This document shows, piece after piece, positions 1 through 5,012 of a stretch of 5,012 bases of DNA. The translations under genes and the position numbers were made by a program. The number at the start of each line of letters is the position of its first letter. The stretch's first letter is position 1. The notes under the pieces were generated by a model. That model ran no database searches. It was given only the letters and a program-made list of their open reading frames with translations, and was not told the origin of the DNA. Source of the stretch: an uncultured Planctomycetaceae bacterium (lineage in GTDB: Bacteria; Planctomycetota; Planctomycetia; Planctomycetales; Planctomycetaceae); the NCBI GenBank assembly GCA_903898975.1, contig CAIUHT010000829.1, positions 1 through 5,012 on the forward strand. The letters run 5' to 3'.

Positions 1-757
1 CCAGCATCCCTAGCCCTAAACCCAGCGGCAGATTCCGTTGTGGTTCGCGGATTTCCTCCGCAACCGGCCCGATGTTGATCCAACCGTCATATGGCCACAG
101 CACCGCCATCATCGCCAGTGCAATTCCCTGCCATACAGGGGGAGTCGCATGCGTCAAATCAGGATCGGGCTGCAGATTGGCGACATCTGTCTGTCTGAGA
201 AACCACGGAAACAGGATGATTGCCGCGAGAAATAAGACCTTGACAACCGCCGTCAGATTCTGGACCCAAGCCCCTTGGCGGGTGCTGTAATAGTGGATGG
301 CCGACAGCCCCAGCACGATCGCAACTGCGAGCAGCTCCTGCTGACGAAACGAGAGCGGGACGACCTTGTTGAAATTGATGACAGTTGCACAGGCCAAAGC
401 CCCCAATGAACCTGTCCGAACAACCCAAAACTCTGTCCAACCCCAGAGAAAGGCGACCGGCCTGCCGAACGCCTCCCGCAAATAGAGGTACGGCCCGCCT
501 GCCTGCGGGTACATCGCACTCAGCTCCGCGAGGGCCAATGAGCCGCACAGGGTGACCAGACCCACACCAATCCAAACTGAGATAATCCATCCAAAATCAT
601 TCAGCGCCTTCGCCACGTCGGCTACCTTGAGAAAGATGCCCGACCCAATAATCGAGCCCACCACAATCATGATGCAATCGAAGAGCCCCAGTACGCGCGG
701 CAGTTCGGTTGAGTAACCTGGACGATTCGAAGCGTCCTGACTGGAGTCTTGAGACAT
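1..757 (-). CDS. APC-superfamily amino acid permease, N-terminal part (runs off the left edge)
   Basis: This is a cytoplasmic-membrane transporter that moves amino acids by proton symport or exchange. The frame is open from the ATG at 757 to the window edge, giving 252 residues with no stop. Members of the family usually have about 430-500 residues, so roughly half is visible. Residues 32-42 carry the TM1 signature of the APC fold, VVGSIIGSGIF, whose unwound glycine segment binds the substrate amino group. Residues 79-95 contain LSAMYPQAGGPYLYLREAFG, a typical TM2-TM3 region. Residues 221-244 contain WPYDGW followed by AEEIREPQRNLP, the conserved TM6 and following loop of LAT/SteT-like exchangers. 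Hydrophobic stretches at about 26-46, 56-78, 100-127, 141-156, 166-187 and 208-225 fit six helices. A GGGAG lies 8 bases before the ATG and supports this start. The gene follows the fasciclin terminator, so it probably has its own promoter in 758-938. The substrate cannot be told from this part. The family call is firm. Confidence 0.93.
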   Translation of the reverse strand, partial: MSQDSSQDASNRPGYSTELPRVLGLFDCIMIVVGSIIGSGIFLKVADVAKALNDFGWIISVWIGVGLVTLCGSLALAELSAMYPQAGGPYLYLREAFGRPVAFLWGWTEFWVVRTGSLGALACATVINFNKVVPLSFRQQELLAVAIVLGLSAIHYYSTRQGAWVQNLTAVVKVLFLAAIILFPWFLRQTDVANLQPDPDLTHATPPVWQGIALAMMAVLWPYDGWINIGPVAEEIREPQRNLPLGLGLGML

Positions 758-765
758 CGACGAGG

Positions 766-770
766 CTCCC
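766..770 (-). promoter_or_regulatory. Ribosome binding site of the amino acid permease
   Basis: GGGAG on the minus strand lies 8 bases before the ATG at 757. It is the only purine-rich Shine-Dalgarno-like element close to a start codon in the permease frame, and it decides that start. Confidence 0.6.
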
Positions 771-818
771 GCACCGAAAATCCGTGATTGCAATCCAGTT
801 GGCGATGGTAGCGACTCT

Positions 819-836
819 CTCCAATTCGCTCCAATT
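819..836. repeat. Short direct repeat CTCCAATT x2 upstream of the permease
   Basis: Two exact copies of CTCCAATT (819-826 and 829-836) lie 10 bases apart, one helical turn, about 62-80 bases upstream of the permease ATG. The position and spacing would suit an operator or activator site, but eight-base repeats also occur by chance. I see no convincing -35/-10 pair next to it. The rest of the 758-938 spacer shows no gene. Confidence 0.3.
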
Positions 837-938
837 GCTCGGTCCGGAGAGCCTACCGGCCATTCGAGCGAGTGTTCTTACCCCGGCTCAGGCCATTCCA
901 CTTTCTCGATTCCTGTCAGGTACCGCTTGGTTCGAGCC

Positions 939-988
939 AAAAAAAGGAACGGCCGACCTTCCCCAGGGAAAGGTCGGCCGCTTGTTCC
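939..988 (-). terminator. Intrinsic terminator of the fasciclin gene
   Basis: The arms 950-960 and 970-980 are an exact 11-bp inverted repeat (CGGCCGACCTT / AAGGTCGGCCG) around a 9-base loop. GGAA at 946-949 can extend the stem by pairing with TTCC at 985-988 across a small bulge. Read on the minus strand, the stem is followed at once by seven T residues (945 to 939). On the plus strand no T-run follows, so the element works in one direction. It starts about 55 bases after the fasciclin stop and separates that gene from the permease. Confidence 0.9.
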
Positions 989-1042
989 AGTCGACCAACT
1001 CACAACATCAATCAGCCTTGTGAGCGATCTTTCCACATCGAG

Positions 1043-2083
1043 CTACCGACGAACGTACCGTGTCCCCGCGGCACGAGAATTCGGGCAGCCACCCGCAGCG
1101 GGCTGGGCGACATATCCGCCATGGGTCGAATAGCGAACATACTGGACTGGTGCCGCAGCGGGAGCCGGAGCAATCGCAGCAGCCTTCTTAGCAGGTGCGG
1201 CGGGAAGAAGCACGGAATCAATGATGTGGATCACGCCGTTACTGGCGTCGACGTCGGTCTTCAGCAACTTGGCATCGTTGACACGAGCTACTCCATCCTT
1301 GACCGCAATCGCGACTGGAGCCCCGAGCAGGGTTTTCGCATTTTGAGCAGCCAGCGCTTGATCTGAGTACACGCGACCCGAGACCACATGGTACTTGAGG
1401 ATGTCGGCAAGCTTCCCCTTGTTTTCCGGCTTGAGGAGCGACTCCACGGTTCCCGCAGGCAACTTTGCGAATGCCTCATCGGTAGGGGCGAACACGGTCA
1501 AAGGACCGGGAGCGGAGAGCGCCTCAACCAATCCCGCGGCCTTGGCGGCGGCGAGCAGAGTCTTGAAAATTCCGGCTTTATCGGCCGTCGCGGGAATCGA
1601 TTCTCCCGCCGGGAGAATCACCGAGTCAATCACGTGAATGACGCCATTGCTGCAGCCAATATCGGTCTTAACAATGTTGGCTTGATCAACTTTGACGCGC
1701 CCATCCGTCATCGAGACGTCGATCCGCTGCCCATTGACCGTCTTCACGGTGGCCGCCTTGACGACATCCTGAGCCTTCACTGCAGCGGGGGACACGTGAT
1801 ATGTCAGGATGGCGACTAGTTTCTCTTTGTTCTCGGGCTTGAGCAGTGTCTCGACCGTTCCCGCTGGAAGCTTAGCGAATGCTTCATCGGTTGGGGCGAA
1901 GACCGTGAACGGACCCTTACTCTTCAACGTTTCCACCAAACCCGCCGCCTGTACGGCTGCAACCAGAGTTTTGAAGGAACCAGCACCAACCGCAGTGTCG
2001 ACAATGTCCTGCTCCGCCGCACGCAGAGCAGACCCGCCGAAGCAGACCACGAAAGCGAGACAACCAGCCATCAATTTCCGCAT
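1043..2083 (-). CDS. Secreted protein with two fasciclin (FAS1) domains
   Basis: FAS1 domains are extracellular modules usually involved in adhesion or matrix contacts; the ligand here is unknown. The protein has 346 residues. Residues 1-22 are a signal peptide: MRKL, a hydrophobic core, then a likely cut after ALRA. FAS1 domain 1 spans about 26-158 and domain 2 about 170-294. Each has the H1 motif (GPFTVFAPTDEAFAKLP at 57-73; GPLTVFAPTDEAFAKLP at 193-209), a central YHV (95-97; 231-233) and the H2 motif (GVIHVIDSVILP at 147-158; GVIHIIDSVLLP at 283-294). The domains are offset by exactly 136 residues. After residue 295 comes a low-complexity tail rich in Ala and Pro, then in Tyr, Gly and Arg, ending RYVRR. 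The ATG at 2083 is chosen because AAGGAG lies 6 bases before it and the signal peptide starts there. In-frame starts at 2098 and 2185 would run into the upstream gene. It is the second gene of a tight pair. Confidence 0.95.
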   Translation of the reverse strand: MRKLMAGCLAFVVCFGGSALRAAEQDIVDTAVGAGSFKTLVAAVQAAGLVETLKSKGPFTVFAPTDEAFAKLPAGTVETLLKPENKEKLVAILTYHVSPAAVKAQDVVKAATVKTVNGQRIDVSMTDGRVKVDQANIVKTDIGCSNGVIHVIDSVILPAGESIPATADKAGIFKTLLAAAKAAGLVEALSAPGPLTVFAPTDEAFAKLPAGTVESLLKPENKGKLADILKYHVVSGRVYSDQALAAQNAKTLLGAPVAIAVKDGVARVNDAKLLKTDVDASNGVIHIIDSVLLPAAPAKKAAAIAPAPAAAPVQYVRYSTHGGYVAQPAAGGCPNSRAAGTRYVRR

Positions 2084-2089
2084 GACGCA

Positions 2090-2095
2090 CTCCTT
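2090..2095 (-). promoter_or_regulatory. Ribosome binding site of the fasciclin gene
   Basis: AAGGAG on the minus strand lies 6 bases before the ATG at 2083. Its first A is the last base of the TGA stop of the upstream membrane protein gene. This strong site settles the fasciclin start and suggests that translation of the two genes is coupled. Confidence 0.85.
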
Positions 2096-2589
2096 CATCG
2101 GTTGGAAAAAAGCTGCGGAGCGAGGTTCGGGGGGGATACCCACTCCCACAACAACCACAGCGACAAGCACGCACGGACAGACCACGCGACCGTTCGGATC
2201 CAGTTGGATTGAACCAGTCCATTCAGAGCCTCAATTGAAAACCGCTCCGAAAGCTGCAGGTGATGAGGCACCGAAATCAAAAAAGTTACTCCCCAGACCA
2301 GGGCCAACAGTCCAATGCCCATGCCGTTTCGGAAGCGAGCGGCGGCGGAGATCGGACTACTCATCAAGCCGAGAGATGACACCAGTTCCAGGAGCATAAG
2401 CGGCAGGACTATCCAGGTCGTCAGTTCCCGATTGCGAATCGCATAGCCCGGCAGATGATCGGCCCCAACGCTGGACATCAACGGATAGTGCACGACTTGA
2501 ACAAACCAGATCACGGTTGCCATCGCTACACTGGCGACGGCTTGACACAAGAGCAGCAGCAAGGTTTGGCCTGGGTTCCAGAGAGACAC
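2095..2589 (-). CDS. Four-helix integral membrane protein of unknown function
   Basis: I recognise the general type, a conserved hypothetical four-TM protein, but know of no established function. There are 164 residues. Hydrophobic helices lie at about 9-33, 58-78, 88-107 and 132-150. Likely conserved points are WFVQVVHYPL (28-37) at the end of helix 1, a polar loop with RNRELTTWIV before helix 2, VPHHLQLSERF (108-118) after helix 3, and NWIRTVAWSVR (129-139) entering helix 4. The histidines at 34, 109 and 110 sit at membrane boundaries and could bind metal or haem, but this is speculation. The start is taken as GTG at 2589, which keeps helix 1 whole. It has only a weak CAGG about 8 bases upstream, so the start is uncertain; the next ATG (residue 23) would cut into helix 1. 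The gene ends 11 bases before the fasciclin start and appears to be the first gene of that operon. Confidence 0.85.
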   Translation of the reverse strand: MSLWNPGQTLLLLLCQAVASVAMATVIWFVQVVHYPLMSSVGADHLPGYAIRNRELTTWIVLPLMLLELVSSLGLMSSPISAAARFRNGMGIGLLALVWGVTFLISVPHHLQLSERFSIEALNGLVQSNWIRTVAWSVRACLSLWLLWEWVSPPNLAPQLFSNR

Positions 2590-2622
2590 ACGACACCTGA
2601 TCAGCTCAACCGACCTCAGAAT

Positions 2623-2640
2623 TCGTTCAAATCGTTCAAA
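2623..2640. repeat. Tandem repeat TCGTTCAAA x2 upstream of the membrane protein/fasciclin operon
   Basis: Two exact tandem 9-base copies (2623-2631 and 2632-2640) lie 34-51 bases before the GTG at 2589. On the minus strand each copy reads TTTGAACGA, which contains TTGAAC, resembling a -35 element, and GAAC, the core of many ECF-sigma -35 elements. No matching -10 at standard spacing was found, so a promoter or operator role is only possible. Confidence 0.35.
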
Positions 2641-2830
2641 TCCTAGCCCTCAAGAATCTGTCTTCAAGGGGTCTGCTGGATTCTTTCGCAGAATTGCTCC
2701 CGAGGGCATCAAACTGGCAAGTGAGATGAAGGCGCGCTGCACAACCGCTACCCTCGACCCTTGGCCATGCGACCAGTACCATCACGTCAAGGTCCATCGA
2801 TGTGTCTGCCCCCCTTGAAACGAGTGCCCG
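2641..2830. other. Divergent intergenic region
   Basis: This is most of the spacer between the minus-strand operon and the plus-strand propeller gene, so it should hold the propeller promoter and perhaps control sites for both units. I could not identify a convincing promoter. A weak 7-bp inverted repeat (AAGAATC 2652-2658 / GATTCTT 2679-2685) with a 20-base loop is present and lacks a T-run. A 30-codon reading frame (2726-2818) is discussed under findings and is not called as a gene. Confidence 0.5.
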
Positions 2831-4330
2831 ATGCCCCCCCAACCCCAACGTTCATCTTCACTTGGCAGCTGTCTCCTTGCGCCATTTGGTAGCGCAGTGA
2901 TCTCTACCATGAGTGCTGGGGCCTGGCTGGCGATTGCAGTCGCTTTCAGTTCTGCCGCTGATTGGCCCCAATTTCGTGGCCTCGGAGGTACCGGGCTGGC
3001 TGTTAACAGTCCGAATCTGCCAACCGACGTTGGCCCCGAGGCGACCAGCCTCCAATTCAAAGTGGATCTACCCACTGGGCATTCTTCGCCTGTGTTGGTG
3101 GGAAATCGGATTTACCTGACGGGAATTGATGAGGAGCGTCGACTGATCACGCTCTGCCTCGACCGCACGACTGGCCGCGAACTGTGGCGACAGTCCGCCC
3201 CTTACGAGCAATTGGAGGAGATTCACTCGTCCGGCAGCCACGCCACCCCAACGCCGGCTGCCGATGAACGCGGGGTCGTGGTTTTCTTCGGCTCCGCTGG
3301 CTTGCTGGCGTACAGCCCGCAGGGGGAAGCCTTATGGCAGCGAAAACTGGGCCCGTTCAAGAACGACTTCGGGTCGGGAACATCACCTTTGATCGTCGAG
3401 AACCGGGTGATTCTCTGCCAGGACCACGACACCGATTCCTTTCTCGTTGCCCTCGACCGTACAACGGGAGAGGAGGTCTGGCGAGTGGATCGCAGTGAGT
3501 TTCCGCGAAACTACTGCACCCCGGCCATCTGGACCGTTGCTGGCCGCAAACAGATTGTGATCGCGGCCACACTCCGGATCGCCAGTTACGACTTCGAGAC
3601 TGGTGCGGAACTCTGGACTGCGCGAGGAGTTGCCCGCATTGTGAACATGAGCCCGGTGGTGGGTGAGGATGGATACCTTTACGTGGCCACCTGGTCCCCA
3701 GGAGCCGAGGCGACCGATCGGATCAACACGCCGGCGTTCGACGACGCGCTGACGGAGTCAGACCGGGATGGAAATCAGCAACTGGCGAAAGATGAGCTTC
3801 CCGACGGTCCCGCCAAGCAGCGTTTCACCCAGATTGACCGCGACAAGAACGGGCTCATCACCCGTGAGGAATACGACTCGATGCGGCGGGTCTTTCAGCA
3901 GGCACGGAATGTGGTGTTGAAGATCCGCCCCGGGGGATCGGGGGACATCACCGAAACTCACGTTGAGTGGGAATACAACCGGGTGATTCCGTACTGTCCA
4001 TCCCCGGTCGTGTATCGCAACCAGATGTTCCTCATCAAGAACGGCGGCATCCTCACGGTCTTGGACACCCGCACCGGCAAGGCGCTGAAAGAGGGTCGCA
4101 TCGATGCGACCGGCGACTACTACAGTTCGCCTGTTGCAGGGGACGGTAAAGTTTACCTGCTGAGCCAGCGCGGACAGTTGACCGTTCTGAGCGCTGCCGA
4201 GGGCTGGGCCACGCTGCATACCGCCGACTTTGGCGAAAACGCCTATGCGACCCCTGCCTTGGTTGATGGCCAGATTTTTGTTCGAACAGCCAAGCACTTG
4301 TACTGTTTTGGCAAGCCGGCGGGAGAATGA
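2831..4330 (+). CDS. Secreted PQQ-like beta-propeller protein with inserted EF-hand pair
   Basis: The 499-residue protein is probably exported and folds as an eight-blade-type PQQ/BamB-like propeller. No catalytic activity can be assigned. Residues 1-43 look like a long signal peptide with hydrophobic core WLAIAVAF and a cut near SSAA before DWPQFRG, the usual first-blade motif of this group. PQQ-type repeats with the (L/Y)D..TG..LW pattern lie at about 108-121, 205-220 and 251-262, with a further one at 408-424 (LTVLDTRTGKAL). Between blades sit two Ca-binding loops. Loop 1 is D311-E322 (DRDGNQQLAKDE, with Gly at position 4 instead of 6). Loop 2 is D336-E347 (DRDKNGLITREE, canonical). The IRPGGSGDITETHV segment after them is typical of planctomycete members. 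The start is uncertain: ATG 2831 has only a weak GAG before it, and ATG 2909 would give a shorter signal peptide without a basic n-region. The stop overlaps or abuts the peptidase start. Confidence 0.92.
   Translation: MPPQPQRSSSLGSCLLAPFGSAVISTMSAGAWLAIAVAFSSAADWPQFRGLGGTGLAVNSPNLPTDVGPEATSLQFKVDLPTGHSSPVLVGNRIYLTGIDEERRLITLCLDRTTGRELWRQSAPYEQLEEIHSSGSHATPTPAADERGVVVFFGSAGLLAYSPQGEALWQRKLGPFKNDFGSGTSPLIVENRVILCQDHDTDSFLVALDRTTGEEVWRVDRSEFPRNYCTPAIWTVAGRKQIVIAATLRIASYDFETGAELWTARGVARIVNMSPVVGEDGYLYVATWSPGAEATDRINTPAFDDALTESDRDGNQQLAKDELPDGPAKQRFTQIDRDKNGLITREEYDSMRRVFQQARNVVLKIRPGGSGDITETHVEWEYNRVIPYCPSPVVYRNQMFLIKNGGILTVLDTRTGKALKEGRIDATGDYYSSPVAGDGKVYLLSQRGQLTVLSAAEGWATLHTADFGENAYATPALVDGQIFVRTAKHLYCFGKPAGE
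4321..4325 (+). promoter_or_regulatory. Probable ribosome binding site of the peptidase
   Basis: GGGAG lies at the very end of the propeller gene. It is one base before the ATG at 4327, which is too close, and 7 bases before the in-frame GTG at 4333, which is ideal. It therefore favours GTG as the true start, although the ATGA overlap with the propeller stop argues for coupled initiation at ATG. Confidence 0.5.
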
Positions 4331-5012
4331 CCGTGGCAGGAACAGGCCTCAGTCCAGCATTATGGGAACTGGTTCTGGAGGTGGCGCGCGTTCCCTCGTT
4401 CAGTTCGTTCGAGGGCTGTCTTCACTCCCTCATCCGGCGTGTGCTGGCCGACTGTCCGGGAGTCCAGTTCATTCCTGTGCCCGAAAACAACCTGGTCGTG
4501 ACTCTTCCGGGGCGAGCCGGAGCACAACCCATCGCGCTGGCGGCACACCTCGACAAGATCAACCACTACGCGGAGGGAATCCACGAGATTCCCGCTCGGG
4601 CGGACAGCGGAAAACTGATTGGCGCAATGGATGATTCGGCGGGGGTAGGTGTTTGCCTGGCGATGGCTCGTCGCGCCGCACACGGTCGCTTCCCACCCCT
4701 GTGGCTGCTGTTCTCAGAGATGGAGGAAAGCTTTGGGCTCAACCATCATCCCGAACGGCTTCGAAAGGGAGGCGAGGGTCTGACGGCTGGACTGGGGGCG
4801 ATGCGGATCTCGCAGACGCTGAGAGCGTGGGAGCAAAGCCCCGCAGCTGTTGTTGTGATCGACACGACCCCACTGTTTCGCGGACAGCCCGGCTGCGCAC
4901 TGTACTGCGAGCCGTGGGAACTCGCCCCACTGTCGCCGTCCCCCAAGTTGCGGCAGGCCACAGCGGTGGTCCGTGACCAATTGCTGGCTCTCGACCCGAA
5001 GCTGCAAATCCA
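4327..5012 (+). CDS. Zinc metallopeptidase of the M28/M42/M20 type, N-terminal part (runs off the right edge)
   Basis: This is a probable di-zinc aminopeptidase or related amidohydrolase-type peptidase of clan MH. The 228 visible residues have no stop. The active-site series is in the expected order: H74-L-D76 in LAAHLDKINH, with H74 the likely metal ligand and D76 supporting the catalytic base; D102-D103 in GAMDDSAGVG, supplying the bridging Asp; E133-E134 in LFSEMEESFGL, supplying the base and a metal ligand; and D179 in VVVIDTTP, a further metal ligand. The last His ligand would lie beyond the edge. No signal peptide is visible, so it is probably cytoplasmic. ATG 4327 overlaps the propeller stop by four bases (ATGA), but GGGAG at 4321-4325 is then only one base away. 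GTG 4333 would have a better 7-base spacing, so the start is open between these two. Whether the family is M42, M28 or M20 cannot be settled from half a protein. Confidence 0.85.
   Translation, partial: MTVAGTGLSPALWELVLEVARVPSFSSFEGCLHSLIRRVLADCPGVQFIPVPENNLVVTLPGRAGAQPIALAAHLDKINHYAEGIHEIPARADSGKLIGAMDDSAGVGVCLAMARRAAHGRFPPLWLLFSEMEESFGLNHHPERLRKGGEGLTAGLGAMRISQTLRAWEQSPAAVVVIDTTPLFRGQPGCALYCEPWELAPLSPSPKLRQATAVVRDQLLALDPKLQI

Noticed and set aside
159..590. 143-codon minus-strand open frame inside the permease region
   Set aside because: It is out of frame with the permease, whose own frame shows clear APC motifs, and its translation is low-complexity Gly/Arg/Ser without recognisable domains.
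872..1366. 164-codon plus-strand open frame across the terminator and fasciclin 3' end
   Set aside because: It crosses a strong minus-strand terminator and lies antisense to the conserved second FAS1 domain; its translation resembles no protein family.
2084..2185. Longer fasciclin protein starting at 2185 or 2098
   Set aside because: The extra residues would overlap the upstream gene, and the signal peptide and AAGGAG both point to the ATG at 2083.
1809..2399. 196-codon plus-strand open frame antisense to the fasciclin and membrane protein genes
   Set aside because: It is the mirror of GC-rich coding sequence; both minus-strand frames have domains, helices and a good ribosome site.
2652..2685. 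Inverted repeat AAGAATC/GATTCTT as a terminator or operator
   Set aside because: The 7-bp AT-rich stem with a 20-base loop and no T-run is weak, and no gene ends there.
3758..4297. 179-codon minus-strand open frame inside the propeller gene
   Set aside because: It is antisense to well-conserved EF-hand and propeller segments and has no ribosome site or family likeness.
4230..4634. 134-codon plus-strand frame spanning the propeller-peptidase junction
   Set aside because: It is out of frame with both genes, and the peptidase frame carries the ordered metal-ligand motifs.

Overview
The window reads as ordinary chromosomal DNA, fairly GC-rich, from a bacterium that is probably a planctomycete. 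This assignment is an inference. It rests on a secreted PQQ-type beta-propeller with an N-terminal WPQFRG motif, a pair of EF-hands between its blades and an IRPGG...THV segment, which is an architecture typical of that phylum. A secreted double-fasciclin protein with an Ala/Pro-rich tail also fits. No RNA gene, mobile element, CRISPR array or phage gene was seen.

Left part, minus strand (1-2589): reading in the direction of transcription, a four-helix membrane protein of unknown function (2589 to 2095) is followed after only 11 bases by a secreted protein with two fasciclin (FAS1) domains (2083 to 1043). The fasciclin Shine-Dalgarno begins inside the stop codon of the membrane protein, so the two look co-transcribed. 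A strong one-directional intrinsic terminator (about 988 to 939) closes this unit. Beyond it, with its own upstream region, comes an APC-superfamily amino acid permease (757 to 1) that runs off the left edge of the window.

Right part, plus strand (2831-5012): across a 241-base divergent spacer lies a secreted PQQ-like beta-propeller with EF-hands (2831-4330). A metallopeptidase of the M28/M42/M20 type follows (4327-5012) and runs off the right edge. These two overlap by four bases (ATGA) or nearly abut, depending on the peptidase start, and are probably translated together.

The two edge genes, the permease and the peptidase, have no stop codon inside the window but read as continuous, well-conserved frames. 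The propeller, fasciclin and small membrane protein suggest envelope or extracellular functions, while the peptidase shows no signal peptide and is probably cytoplasmic. I see no compelling evidence for an undescribed multi-gene system. The points most worth checking are the fasciclin/four-helix membrane protein pair, the EF-hand insertion in the propeller, the propeller-peptidase coupling, and the unusual spacing after the peptidase Glu-Glu motif.
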